A stretch of DNA of 30,145 nt from an uncultured Lachnospiraceae bacterium (GCA_910586755.1 CAJUJM010000095.1:1-30145), one strand, 5' to 3'. Shown: positions 14,606-23,176, numbered from the stretch's first letter. Notes: generated from the sequence alone by a model not told the origin. Program-made: numbers and translations.

Positions 14606-16516
14606 CTATTTCTTTTTATGGACATTGCGGATGGTCTTTTTGGGCCGTCCGGATCTTTTCTCTCCGGTTTTTCCCTGCCTGTTCCGGCTGTTTTCTTCCC
14701 GGACACCCTGATTCCTTCCCTTTTCCGGGCGGATCAGACATTTGGGGCCATAACCGATTAGATCTGTTCTTCCAGCCAGCTTTAAGGCTTCCTCCACCAG
14801 AGGCCGGTTTTCCGGCCGCCGGTACTGAATCAGAGCCCGCTGCATGGCTTTTTCATGGGGATTTGTGGGAACGTACACCGGCTCCATAGTTCTTGGATCC
14901 AGACCTGTGTAATACATACAGGTGGAAATGGTGGAAGGGGTGGGGTAAAAGTCCTGCACCTGCTCCGGCATATAGCCCAGATCCCGCAGATATTCTGCCA
15001 ATTCCACCGCTGCCTTCATGGTAGATCCCGGATGGGAAGACATCAGATAGGGAACCAGGTACTGTTTTCGGCCAAGTTTTTCATTGGTTTTTTCATATTC
15101 CCGGCAGAACTCCCGGTATACCTTATTCTCCGGTTTTCCCATCCTGCCAAGCACTGCGTCGGAGACATGCTCAGGGGCCACCTTTAGCTGGCCGCTGATG
15201 TGATGTTCACACAATTCTTTTAGAAACTTTCTCCCCGGATCCGCAAGGAGATAGTCAAACCGGATGCCGGACCGGACAAAAACCTTTTTTACCTTGGGAA
15301 TTGCCCGCAATTTTCTTAAAAGTTCAATGTAATCCGTGTGATCGGTCCGCAAGTTTTTACAGGGCTTAGGAAACAGACACTGCCTGTTTTTGCAAGCCCC
15401 TTTTGTAAGCTGCTTTTCACAGGCAGGATAGCGGAAATTAGCGGTGGGACCTCCTACGTCGTGAATATATCCCTTAAAATCCGGATCCTCTGTCAAAAGC
15501 TTAGCTTCCTCCACCAGCGACTCATGACTTCTGGCCTGGATGATTCTCCCCTGGTGAAAGGTCAGGGCGCAAAAGCTGCAGGAGCCAAAACAGCCCCGGT
15601 TGCTGATAAGGCTGAACTTGATTTCCGCCATAGCGGGAACGCCTCCGTCCTTTTCATAAGACGGATGGGCCTTTCGCATATAAGGAAGGCTGTAAACCTG
15701 ATCCATCTCCTCCATCGATAAAGGCCTTGCGGGGGGATTCTGCACCACGTACAGATTATCTCGGTAAGGTTCTATAAGCCGTTTTCCTGTAATGGAATCG
15801 GTATTTAAATATTGGGTATAAAAACTTTTGGCGTAAGCTCTTTTATCCCTTTTCATCTGGTCAAAGGAGGGCAAAAGCTCCCCGTCATACACATTCTCCA
15901 CACTGGCAGTCTTATAAACCGTTCCGTTTATAAAGGTAATATCTTTAATATCAATGCCGGAATCCAGGGCGTCTGCAATCTCCACAATCGAGCACTCCCC
16001 CATCCCGTAAGAAACCAGATCCGCCTGAGAGTCTACCAGAATCGAATGCTTCAGCTTGTCTGACCAATAATCATAATGGGCCAGACGCCGCAGGCTTCCT
16101 TCAATACCGCCGATAATAACCGGAGTTTTTTTATAAGTCCTGCGGATTAAATTGCAGTAAACCACTGCCGCATAATCCGGACGCCGCCCCATAACGCCGC
16201 CGGGTGTGTAGGCGTCGCTGTTTCTGCGCTTTTTGGATACGCTGTAGTGGTTTACCATAGAATCCATATTTCCTGATGAAACTAAAAAGCCCAGCCGCGG
16301 CTCTCCCAATATCCCAATGCTTTCCTCTGCTTTCCAATCAGGCTGGGAGATAATCCCCACCTTATAGCCTTTGGCTTCTAAGAGCCGGCTGATAATCGCC
16401 GTGCCAAAAGAAGGATGATCCACATAGGCATCCCCGGTTATATATACAAAATCGCATTGCTCCCAGCCCCGTTTTTCCATGTCCGCCCGGCTGACAGGCA
16501 GAAAGTCCTGGCTCAT
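14606..16516 (-). CDS. YgiQ-family radical SAM protein
   Basis: The 636-residue protein matches the YgiQ family. The N-terminal about 300 residues contain the family's conserved block (FVYITGDAYVDHPSFGTAII). The radical SAM motif RGCFGSCSFC provides C309, C313 and C316 to ligate the 4Fe-4S cluster. Downstream, DVGGPTANFR, the VAPEHVSDAVLGRMGKP block and FYPTPSTISTCMYYTG are characteristic. The C-terminal about 45 residues are strongly basic and look disordered, possibly RNA-binding. The reaction is not established for the family. The ATG at 16516 overlaps the HAD gene's stop by four bases. Confidence 0.93.
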   Translation of the reverse strand: MSQDFLPVSRADMEKRGWEQCDFVYITGDAYVDHPSFGTAIISRLLEAKGYKVGIISQPDWKAEESIGILGEPRLGFLVSSGNMDSMVNHYSVSKKRRNSDAYTPGGVMGRRPDYAAVVYCNLIRRTYKKTPVIIGGIEGSLRRLAHYDYWSDKLKHSILVDSQADLVSYGMGECSIVEIADALDSGIDIKDITFINGTVYKTASVENVYDGELLPSFDQMKRDKRAYAKSFYTQYLNTDSITGKRLIEPYRDNLYVVQNPPARPLSMEEMDQVYSLPYMRKAHPSYEKDGGVPAMAEIKFSLISNRGCFGSCSFCALTFHQGRIIQARSHESLVEEAKLLTEDPDFKGYIHDVGGPTANFRYPACEKQLTKGACKNRQCLFPKPCKNLRTDHTDYIELLRKLRAIPKVKKVFVRSGIRFDYLLADPGRKFLKELCEHHISGQLKVAPEHVSDAVLGRMGKPENKVYREFCREYEKTNEKLGRKQYLVPYLMSSHPGSTMKAAVELAEYLRDLGYMPEQVQDFYPTPSTISTCMYYTGLDPRTMEPVYVPTNPHEKAMQRALIQYRRPENRPLVEEALKLAGRTDLIGYGPKCLIRPEKGRNQGVREENSRNRQGKTGEKRSGRPKKTIRNVHKKK

Positions 16517-17190
16517 GCAAACACTCCATTTCTTAAATTCCCGTCTCTGTCCAAAAGCTGGGCAAAATCCTCTATAAAATAGTGGGCCAGCCCCGCCTTC
16601 TCCTCCCTTAAATCCCGGGAGAAATCATCCTCCACCGCAAATACCGTCATTCCGGCCCGCTTTCCAGCCAGAATTCCTGCTGGAAGATCCTCAAAAACCG
16701 CACATTCTTCCGGAAGGACCTGAAGCCTTTTAGCGGCTTCCAGGTAGACATCCGGCGCCGGTTTTCCCGCCGCCACCTGACAGCCTACAATCACAGTCTG
16801 AAAATACTCCTGGATCCCCAGGGCATTTAACACGGCATCCGCCAGCTCTCTCCCATTGCTGGTGGCAATCCCTGCCTTGATATTACAGCTTTTGAGGGCC
16901 TTTAAAAAGGCAAAAACCCCCTTTTTTAAAGGAACCTCCTGACGGTATTTATCAATGGCCATGCGGACCCATTCTGCCTTAATCTCTTCCAGGGATTGGG
17001 GTATGGCAAAATGGTTTTTAAAATAAACGGCGGTCTCGGAAAAACTCATCCCTTCAATCTCTCTCTGGAGAGTTTCCGGACACTGATAACCGTACCGGCC
17101 CAAATATTCCACATCAATAGCCTTCCACATCCACATAGAGTCAACCAGGGTTCCGTCTAAATCAAAAATTACTGCTTTTATCTTATTCAA
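16513..17190 (-). CDS. HAD-superfamily phosphatase (beta-phosphoglucomutase-like)
   Basis: The 225-residue protein has HAD motif I FDLDGTLVDS with D10 and D12, motif II ATSNG, a conserved lysine in AAGKPAPDVYLEAA, and motif III VFEDLPAGILAGKRAG. The helical cap inserted after motif I is the type found in beta-phosphoglucomutase and sugar-phosphate phosphatases. Substrate is not predictable. The start codon is TTG at 17190, overlapping the end of the pseudouridine synthase gene by eight bases, with AGGAG about seven bases upstream. No ATG occurs before motif I, so the unusual start is well supported. Confidence 0.92.
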   Translation of the reverse strand: MNKIKAVIFDLDGTLVDSMWMWKAIDVEYLGRYGYQCPETLQREIEGMSFSETAVYFKNHFAIPQSLEEIKAEWVRMAIDKYRQEVPLKKGVFAFLKALKSCNIKAGIATSNGRELADAVLNALGIQEYFQTVIVGCQVAAGKPAPDVYLEAAKRLQVLPEECAVFEDLPAGILAGKRAGMTVFAVEDDFSRDLREEKAGLAHYFIEDFAQLLDRDGNLRNGVFA

Positions 17191-17926
17191 TGGATTCTCC
17201 TCTTTTCAGTCCGGCAAGCTCCTCTTCTGTTAGTTTGCGGTACTCCCCGGTTTTCAACTTTTCATCCAGGACCAGGGAACCCATGGATAGCCTTTTTAGA
17301 TAAACCACCTGACAGCCCAGGGCCTGAAACATCCTTTTTACCTGATGGAATTTTCCTTCCTGAATGGTAAGGGTTACTGCGGTAAGATTCTCTCCCAGCT
17401 GTTCCTCAGGAAGTACAGTCAAAACCGCAGGCATAGTTTTCAGGCCGTCCTCCAGAACAATGCCTGTCTCAAACTGCTCTTTGCTGCCAGCCGGAAGGGT
17501 TCCCAAAATATGGGCATAGTAAGTTTTATCCACATGGCGCTTAGGAGAAAGCAGCCTGTGTGCCAGCTCCCCGTCATTGGTAATGAGAAGCAGCCCTTCT
17601 GTATCCACATCCAGCCGCCCCACCGGAAACAGATCCTTTCGAACTGCGCCTTCAATCAGCTCCACCACGGTTTGATACCGGCTGTCTTCTGTGGCGGAAA
17701 CCACACCTTGAGGCTTGTTTAACATATAATATTCAAAAGCCGCGTAGGCTACCGGACAGCCGTCCAGAGTCACTTGATCCCTTTCCGGGCAGATTTTCCG
17801 TTCCGTCTTTTTCTCTGCCTGGCCGTTTACAAAAATCCGGCCCTTTTTCGCCATCTCTTTTATTTGGCTGCGGCTTCCCTTTCCCATCTGGCTTAAAAAT
17901 TTGTCCAGGCGCATACTCGTTTCCAT
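17183..17926 (-). CDS. rsuA: RsuA-family rRNA pseudouridine synthase
   Basis: The 247-residue protein carries an S4 domain (MRLDKFLSQMGKGSRSQIKE, GRIFVNGQ) and the RsuA/RluB/E/F catalytic motif GRLDVDTEGLLL, with the catalytic aspartate. The RsuA-like C-terminal block EGKFHQVKRMFQALG follows. The length and single S4 domain fit RsuA, which modifies one position in 16S rRNA, but RluE/RluB-like specificity cannot be excluded. I chose the ATG at 17926, which shares a base with the rsmF stop (TAATG); ATG at 17914 and GTG at 17935 are alternatives. It sits next to another rRNA-modifying gene, rsmF. Confidence 0.88.
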   Translation of the reverse strand: METSMRLDKFLSQMGKGSRSQIKEMAKKGRIFVNGQAEKKTERKICPERDQVTLDGCPVAYAAFEYYMLNKPQGVVSATEDSRYQTVVELIEGAVRKDLFPVGRLDVDTEGLLLITNDGELAHRLLSPKRHVDKTYYAHILGTLPAGSKEQFETGIVLEDGLKTMPAVLTVLPEEQLGENLTAVTLTIQEGKFHQVKRMFQALGCQVVYLKRLSMGSLVLDEKLKTGEYRKLTEEELAGLKRGESIE

Positions 17927-19374
17927 TACATCCACCGCCAGCCGGGATAGTATTTATTTTTAAGAGACTTTCCCGTCCATTTTGCCCAGCCCAGGGGAAA
18001 GCGATCTACACATACCAGGCACCAGCCGGGATACAGTTTTTCTCCTTCGCTGTCCGCAAGGGAGAGAGTTTCTCCTTTAAGATAACGAATTACCCGGTCG
18101 TCCTCCCGGGTAAGGGAAATCTCGTTGTCATATTGTCCGCCTTTCAGACTCATGGCAAAAGCCTGAGACGGCTCAAACCGGTCCTTTTTCATTTCTCCCA
18201 CCAACAGCCCGGTTCGAAGAAACCGAAGGCCTGTATTCTTTAAAAAGCCTGCAGGAAGGTAATACACCATTCCGTTTTTTTCTACAAGGCGGGAAGGATC
18301 CCAGGCCTTGCTGTCCTTTTCTCCCGGCGCCATACGGCAATGGGATAAAAAATCCACTACTGGCTCAAACCATTTGCCAGAATCCTCCAGGCTGTCTTTA
18401 AGGGCTTTTTGGGCGTTCTCCTCTTCTTGTTTTTTTCCGTTATAATATTCTTCCAAAAGCCGGACCCTGGGCAGGGGGAGATGTTTATACATAAGCGCAA
18501 TAAAGTGCCCCTCCCCCTTCAGCTTATGGGGGAAGAGCCTTAAACAGCCTGTAAGTCCGATACCGCCGCTGGCCCCTTCAAATTTGGGCAGGGACAAAAG
18601 TTCCATGTCCGGAAATTCTTCCATAATATATTTTACAATGCCTTCATCTTCATCCATAGAAAAGGTACAGGTGGAATACATCAAATATCCTCCGGGCTTT
18701 AGCATTTTGACTGCTTCCTCCATAATCCGTTTCTGGATTTTCGCGTAGTGGCTGGGACCTCTCTCCATCCAGTCCTTGATCATATCCCGCTCTTTACGAA
18801 ACATCCCCTCTCCGGAACAAGGGGCGTCCACCAGGATTTTATCAAAAAATTCCGGATAGCACTGGGACAGCCGTTCCGGCGACTCGCTGGTAACGCAAAA
18901 GTTGGAAACTCCCGCCAGCTCCAGGTTCTTTAAAAGGGCCTTTGCCCTGGAATTGCTGATATCGTTGGAAATCAGAATCCCTTTTCCTTTCAGTTTGGCT
19001 CCCAGTTCTGTGCTTTTTCCTCCGGGAGCAGCGCACAAATCCAGAACCCGGTCTCCCGGATTTACCGGCAGGGTGGACGCGGGAGTCATGGCGCTTGGCT
19101 CCTGGAGATAATAAAGGCCTGCGTAATAATAAGGATCTTTGGCCGGTTTCACATTTTCATCATAGTAAAAGCCGTTGGGAATCCAAGGAATTTTCTCCAA
19201 ATCCCACGGCGCCAAATCCCTTAATTCCTCCGGCTCCAGCTTAATGCCATTGACACGAAGCCCCTGATAACGGCCATTGTCAAAGCTTTTTATATAGTTT
19301 AAATACTCTTCCTCGCCTAAAAGGCTTTTCATGTGCTGCAAATATTCTTCCGGCAGTTGAAACTGTTTTTCCAT
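17926..19374 (-). CDS. rsmF: RsmB/NOL1/NOP2-family 16S rRNA m5C methyltransferase (RsmF-like)
   Basis: The 482-residue protein is a SAM-dependent RNA cytosine-5 methyltransferase. The SAM-binding segment DLCAAPGGKSTELG is near residues 112-125. The two catalytic cysteines are in DAPCSGEGMF (C186) and YSTCTFS (C236). The C-terminal region about 300-482 includes the extra domain typical of RsmF, ending near the GWCLVCVDRFPLGWAK motif. It is the first gene of a tight run with rsuA, HAD, ygiQ and SDR. The ATG at 19374 has AGAGGG upstream. A strongly folded GC-rich leader precedes it. Confidence 0.9.
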   Translation of the reverse strand: MEKQFQLPEEYLQHMKSLLGEEEYLNYIKSFDNGRYQGLRVNGIKLEPEELRDLAPWDLEKIPWIPNGFYYDENVKPAKDPYYYAGLYYLQEPSAMTPASTLPVNPGDRVLDLCAAPGGKSTELGAKLKGKGILISNDISNSRAKALLKNLELAGVSNFCVTSESPERLSQCYPEFFDKILVDAPCSGEGMFRKERDMIKDWMERGPSHYAKIQKRIMEEAVKMLKPGGYLMYSTCTFSMDEDEGIVKYIMEEFPDMELLSLPKFEGASGGIGLTGCLRLFPHKLKGEGHFIALMYKHLPLPRVRLLEEYYNGKKQEEENAQKALKDSLEDSGKWFEPVVDFLSHCRMAPGEKDSKAWDPSRLVEKNGMVYYLPAGFLKNTGLRFLRTGLLVGEMKKDRFEPSQAFAMSLKGGQYDNEISLTREDDRVIRYLKGETLSLADSEGEKLYPGWCLVCVDRFPLGWAKWTGKSLKNKYYPGWRWM

Positions 19375-19421
19375 ATTCCCTCTTTTGAAAACGCTTTTTC
19401 TGTTACACTAATTTTTACTTT

Positions 19422-19517
19422 GAAAGTCCCGCCGCCGTCAGGCGGCATAAGTTCAGGTATGCCCCATGCGCCCGCCAGACTTTCATGTGCGGTAGCGCGT
19501 CCGCCGCCGGGCGCATG
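19422..19517 (-). promoter_or_regulatory. GC-rich structured leader upstream of rsmF
   Basis: Several inverted repeats overlap here. CATGCGCCCG (19465-19474) with CGGGCGCATG (19508-19517) gives a 10-base stem. GCCGCC/GGCGGC (19431-19436, 19441-19446) and GGCATA/TATGCC (19444-19449, 19458-19463) share three bases, so they cannot both form. GAAAGTC (19422-19428) with GACTTTC (19478-19484) encloses both and crosses the long stem. It could be a regulatory leader or an inserted repetitive element. It is far more GC-rich than the AT-rich bases on either side. Confidence 0.5.
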
Positions 19518-19524
19518 CAGGTTT

Positions 19525-19533
19525 ACTATACCA
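19525..19533 (-). promoter_or_regulatory. Possible extended -10 promoter of the rsmF run
   Basis: On the minus strand TGGTATAGT (19525-19533) matches an extended -10 box. The 17-base-upstream hexamer TATCAA is a poor -35. Transcription would begin near 19518, at the edge of the structured GC-rich leader. Confidence 0.45.
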
Positions 19534-19590
19534 TATTCAGGAACAAATTGATATCGCCAATATGCATAGTTTTCTTTTGGATTCTTCCTC

Positions 19591-20397
19591 TTAATAAGTG
19601 TAGTTCAGACGATATTTCTCCAGATAGCGCAGGATCCAATAGGGATTTATAGACAATTCCTCATAATTATCCGTGTGCAGATACATTCCCAGGTGAAGAT
19701 GAACCGGAAAATTGCCGGTAGTTCCCGGAACCTTTGAATAACCGGTATCCCCCATAAAGCCCAAAAGAGTTCCGGCCCTTACCGGATCTCCTTCTTTCCA
19801 GTCTTTGGCATAGCTGTAGAGATGGGCATAATATAAATAGAGCCCTTTAGGAGCTCTGACTCCGATTCTCCATCCCCCCTGTTCCAGCCAGCCTGCCTTT
19901 TCAATCACGCCGTCGGTCATGCTGACTACCGGATAAAAGCCAGCCGGTTGGTTATTTCCCATAATATCGCAGCCTTCGTGGCCTCTGTCTTCCCCATAGC
20001 TTCTGGGATCCTGCCAGCCATTTTCATATACCACATCTGTCCCGGAGTCTAAAGTATTTTGGGGAATGGGAAAATATTTTAAATCGGAAAGCACTGTCTC
20101 ATAGGCATTCACCAGCTTTTGAAACGCAACCGGTTTTTTTGCCATCACAGAAGCAGCATTTGCATCCAGGGATGGGGCCTCTGTCAAATCGTATTCGTAT
20201 TCTACCATCATAGCAGCCACTGACTGGGGATCCAGAGAGCTTTCCCCAGAGAGAAGCTCCCCCAGAGCCATGGCCCGAAACCCGTCGCTTTCCCAGGTAT
20301 AGCTGTCTAATTGATAGTAATCAGGATTATTAACCAGATAATCAGACAAGGTAACCTGAAAAAGGGCCAGTATGAGAATCAGAATAAATATAAGCAT
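19591..20397 (-). CDS. Membrane-anchored M23-family metallopeptidase
   Basis: The 268-residue protein starts with a hydrophobic anchor or signal (MLIFILILILALFQVTL). A middle region about 25-130 is of unclear function. The C-terminal lysostaphin-type M23 domain has zinc ligands H140 and D144 in GHEGCDI, a further histidine in YYAHLYSY, and the HLHLG motif. These enzymes cut peptidoglycan peptide bridges, or act as scaffolds in sporulation. I prefer the ATG at 20397, preceded by GGTGGGG, over 20418, which lacks a ribosome binding site. It diverges from the ylbJ-like gene with only about 53 bases between start codons, so the two probably share a control region. Confidence 0.88.
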   Translation of the reverse strand: MLIFILILILALFQVTLSDYLVNNPDYYQLDSYTWESDGFRAMALGELLSGESSLDPQSVAAMMVEYEYDLTEAPSLDANAASVMAKKPVAFQKLVNAYETVLSDLKYFPIPQNTLDSGTDVVYENGWQDPRSYGEDRGHEGCDIMGNNQPAGFYPVVSMTDGVIEKAGWLEQGGWRIGVRAPKGLYLYYAHLYSYAKDWKEGDPVRAGTLLGFMGDTGYSKVPGTTGNFPVHLHLGMYLHTDNYEELSINPYWILRYLEKYRLNYTY

Positions 20398-20450
20398 ATC
20401 CCCACCACGATCTTTCATATAAGTGTATAAACCATTGTATTCAGGTGTCT
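20398..20450. promoter_or_regulatory. Short divergent promoter region, M23 gene and ylbJ
   Basis: Two divergent genes start 53 bases apart. The spacer contains AT-rich -10-like strings on both strands (TATAA near 20428, TTGTAT near 20435), but no -35/-10 pair is convincing for the housekeeping factor. A sporulation sigma factor would fit the ylbJ-like gene, and no clear match could be confirmed by eye. Confidence 0.35.
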
Positions 20451-21455
20451 ATGAAAAAATCCTTGGTGTCCCGCCTGCTGGCAATTCTTTCCCTGGCGCT
20501 TCTGCTTTGGAAGCCGGATCTGGCCTTTATCGGGGCTAAAAATGGGCTTCTTTTATGGGGGCTGGTAGTCCTTCCCACTCTCCTTCCCTTTATGATCTGT
20601 TCCCAGGTGATTGTGGGAATCCAGGCCGCCCCCCTTTTGGTCCGGCCCCTTATGCCCTTTTTCAGACGGGTGCTGAAGCTTTCTGATGAAGGCGGCTATG
20701 TGCTTTTGTCCGGGCTGCTGTGCGGATATCCTATGGGAGCCAAAACCTGTGGGGAATTTCTAAGGCAGGGAAAAATTTCCAAGCAGGAAGCCGGCTATCT
20801 TCTGGCAATCAGCAACCATCCCAGCCCCATGTTTCTCCTGGGTTACGTAATGAGCCAGATTAGCCTGGTAGAAGGACTTGCCCGTCCGGTTTCTGTCTGG
20901 CAGGTCCTGGCATGTTTGTACCTTCCCATCCTGCCTCTGGCCGCTTTTGCCGGAAAGCTCTATGGCTTGAAGCTTCCACAGCCCGGCTTTTCGCCCCAGA
21001 CTTCCTCCCATTCTTCTAATGTCCCTATCTCCCAGGGTTTTTCCTTTGATCAAGCCATGATGTCCTGTATTGAGACCATGGTAAAGATCGGCGGTTATAT
21101 TATGCTTTTTTCTATTTTGGCCGTTTACGGCGCCAGACTTCCCTTAAAAAATCCTCTGATCCGGTGTTCTTTCCTGGGAGCCATTGAAATCACCACCGGA
21201 ATCCAGGCCATCGCTTCCTCTGTAAAAGGGCCTTTGGCAGTCCTCCTGATTCTGGCATCAGCCGCTTTTGGAGGCATGTCCGGAATCTTTCAGACAAAAA
21301 GCGTGATAAGCGGCCCGGGCAGTCCTGAAAAAAAGCCGGATAGAAGCCTTTTAAACAGCCTGTCCATCCGGCATTATGTACTTTGGAAGCTTCTCCACAC
21401 TCTTTTCACCTGTCTGTGCTTTATTCTGTCTGAGTGGGCTGTCCCTCTTCCATAG
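20451..21455 (+). CDS. ylbJ: YlbJ-like sporulation integral membrane protein
   Basis: This 334-residue protein is highly hydrophobic with about 7-8 predicted membrane spans. It contains the nucleoside-recognition/Gate-type repeats seen in YlbJ: LLSGLLCGYPMGAKTCGEFLRQGKIS near residues 88-113 and SNHPSPMFLLGYV near 123-135. In Bacillus, YlbJ is made in the mother cell and is needed for spore resistance. The neighbours coaD and rsmD match the Bacillus ylbH-ylbI-ylbJ order. The ATG at 20451 has AGGTG upstream. Its stop at 21453-21455 lies inside the 3' end of the opposing coiled-coil gene, a 35-base tail-to-tail overlap. Confidence 0.87.
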   Translation: MKKSLVSRLLAILSLALLLWKPDLAFIGAKNGLLLWGLVVLPTLLPFMICSQVIVGIQAAPLLVRPLMPFFRRVLKLSDEGGYVLLSGLLCGYPMGAKTCGEFLRQGKISKQEAGYLLAISNHPSPMFLLGYVMSQISLVEGLARPVSVWQVLACLYLPILPLAAFAGKLYGLKLPQPGFSPQTSSHSSNVPISQGFSFDQAMMSCIETMVKIGGYIMLFSILAVYGARLPLKNPLIRCSFLGAIEITTGIQAIASSVKGPLAVLLILASAAFGGMSGIFQTKSVISGPGSPEKKPDRSLLNSLSIRHYVLWKLLHTLFTCLCFILSEWAVPLP

Positions 21456-22014
21456 GCTCTTCTGGGGGAGCCACGATGCCTCCTGCCAGCTCGTTGCGAT
21501 TGGAGGAAACAATATCATAGCTGGACTGCATGGAGGACATAAACGCATCAAACCGCCCCCTGGCGCCTTCCATGGAATGGGTAATGATGGTCTGCAGGCT
21601 GCGGAGCATATCATCCGTATATTGGATGGCTCCCTGGCGGATACCGTTGGCATCGTTGACCGCATTGTCCACAATGGCCTGAGCCTGAAGGTTGGCCTGC
21701 TCTACCACCTCGTTAGCGTGAGAATAGGCTTTCTGCATAATCTCATGTTCATTTACCAGCTCGTTGGTCTGGGCGTTGGCTTCCTGAAGCATGGCGTCAG
21801 CCTGGCTTCGGGCCTGATTTAAAATAGCGTCCTGGTTGCTGATGATTTTTTGATACTTTTTAATTTCATCGGGAATCCGAAGGCGCAGCTCCACCAAAAG
21901 CTCCTCCAGCTCTTCTTTATTTACCAGAATCTTTGTATTGGAAAGAGGCTGATATTTGCAGCTGTCAATAAATTCTTCAATCTCGTTAATCAACTGTTCG
22001 ATTCTGCTTACCAT
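21421..22014 (-). CDS. Conserved coiled-coil protein of unknown function
   Basis: The 197-residue protein is predominantly helical. The N-terminal about 60 residues (IEQLINEIEEFIDSCKYQPLSNTKILVNKEELEELL) are followed by a long coiled coil from about 65 to 130, rich in Q, A, N and E. The C-terminal end is acidic and proline-rich (APPEEPMEEGQPTQTE). It resembles proteins in Clostridia annotated as ATPase/AtpF-like or DivIVA-like, but without a catalytic motif. It follows coaD by 11 bases with AAGGAG upstream, so it belongs to the rsmD-coaD unit. Its 3' end overlaps ylbJ on the other strand. Confidence 0.82.
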   Translation of the reverse strand: MVSRIEQLINEIEEFIDSCKYQPLSNTKILVNKEELEELLVELRLRIPDEIKKYQKIISNQDAILNQARSQADAMLQEANAQTNELVNEHEIMQKAYSHANEVVEQANLQAQAIVDNAVNDANGIRQGAIQYTDDMLRSLQTIITHSMEGARGRFDAFMSSMQSSYDIVSSNRNELAGGIVAPPEEPMEEGQPTQTE

Positions 22015-22025
22015 AACTTTTCTCC

Positions 22026-22526
22026 TTAACCCTTAATACAGGCGTCTGCCTGGGCAAATTTTGCCTTTACTTTATCTGCAATCTGAGGATGGAGGAACAT
22101 ATGGATGTCTCCTCCAAATCCGGCTATTTCCTTGACAATGCTGGAGCTTAAATAGGAGTATTTCAAATTGGTATTTAAAAACAGCGTATCTATCTCCGGC
22201 GCAATAACCCGGTTGGTCTGGGCCAGCTGAAGTTCATACTCAAAATCTGTAACTGCCCGCAGTCCCCGGACAATTACATTTGCCCCGCAGTTTCTGGCAA
22301 AATCAATAAGAAGCCCGTCAAAGCAGCGGACCTCTACGTTTTCCAGTTCTGCAGTTACTTCCTTTAACATATTAACACGTTCCTGAGCGGAAAACAATGG
22401 GGTTTTGGACTTATTCTGCAAAACTCCGATCACTACCTTGTCCATAATCCTGGCAGTTCTGTTAATGATATCATAATGCCCCAAAGTGACCGGGTCAAAG
22501 CTGCCCGGATACACGGCTATTGTCAT
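22026..22526 (-). CDS. coaD: Phosphopantetheine adenylyltransferase
   Basis: CoaD transfers AMP to 4'-phosphopantetheine, the fourth step of coenzyme A synthesis. The 166-residue length and motifs are typical: AVYPGSFDPVTLGHYDII near residues 4-21 with the T/HxGH nucleotidyl-transfer motif, VRGLRAVTDFEYELQLA, and the C-terminal SSSIVKEIAGFGGD (family ISSSxVRE). The ATG at 22526 overlaps the rsmD stop as ATGA, so the two are coupled, the order also seen in Bacillus (ylbH-coaD). Confidence 0.97.
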   Translation of the reverse strand: MTIAVYPGSFDPVTLGHYDIINRTARIMDKVVIGVLQNKSKTPLFSAQERVNMLKEVTAELENVEVRCFDGLLIDFARNCGANVIVRGLRAVTDFEYELQLAQTNRVIAPEIDTLFLNTNLKYSYLSSSIVKEIAGFGGDIHMFLHPQIADKVKAKFAQADACIKG

Positions 22527-23125
22527 AGTATCTCCTTTTGGCCTGCTGTTTCAGCCTGAAAATTCGCAACAGTTCGTTTTTTTATAAATACATGTTTATT
22601 GGTCTTATATTCTTTGCTTTTCAGCATACAATATCCCCACTGGGAAAGCCAGGAAAAATCCGTATCCAAAGAAGCTTCCACCACAATCAGAGTGTGGCTG
22701 TCTGATAAAAGGGAATCCTTTAAATATAAAAGAACCTGTTTTTCTAAATTCATCCTGTAAGGTGGATCCATAAAAATCAAATCAAAGGGAACCTTCCGGC
22801 TCTCCAGACGTTTTAAGGCGGAAAGCGCGTCACATTCCATAACCTGAGCCTTGTCTTCTAAACGGGTGGTTTTTAAATTATAACGGATACAGTCACAGGC
22901 TTTTTTATTCTGCTCTGCAAATACCGCTTCCTCCGCGCCCCGGCTAAGCGCTTCAATCCCGATTGCCCCGCTTCCTGCAAACAAGTCTAAAAAACGGGAA
23001 TCTAAAATCTCCGGCTGTAAAATATTAAATAATGTTTCTTTAATTCTGTCTGTGGTTGGCCTGGTGTCCATTCCTTCTATGGTTTTTAACTGCAGCCGCC
23101 TGGCGCTGCCTGCGATTACTCTCAT
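22523..23125 (-). CDS. rsmD: 16S rRNA (guanine-966 N2) methyltransferase RsmD
   Basis: The 200-residue protein starts MRVIAGSARRLQLKTIEG, followed by TRPTTDRIKETLFNIL, both hallmarks of RsmD. The SAM-binding loop DLFAGSGAIGIEALSRGA and the catalytic DPPY in FDLIFMDPPYR are present. It methylates the 2-amino group of a guanine in the small-subunit head. I chose the ATG at 23125 because AAGGAG lies upstream and the conserved start begins there. It heads the rsmD-coaD-coiled-coil unit and has a promoter at 23148-23176. Confidence 0.94.
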   Translation of the reverse strand: MRVIAGSARRLQLKTIEGMDTRPTTDRIKETLFNILQPEILDSRFLDLFAGSGAIGIEALSRGAEEAVFAEQNKKACDCIRYNLKTTRLEDKAQVMECDALSALKRLESRKVPFDLIFMDPPYRMNLEKQVLLYLKDSLLSDSHTLIVVEASLDTDFSWLSQWGYCMLKSKEYKTNKHVFIKKRTVANFQAETAGQKEIL

Positions 23126-23147
23126 AGATCTTCTCCTTATCCTTAAC

Positions 23148-23176
23148 AGTATAATATGATTATTCCTTGTAGACAA
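23148..23176 (-). promoter_or_regulatory. Promoter of the rsmD-coaD unit
   Basis: On the minus strand TTGTCT (23171-23176) and TATACT (23148-23153) are separated by 17 bases. The start codon at 23125 follows soon after. Confidence 0.75.
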
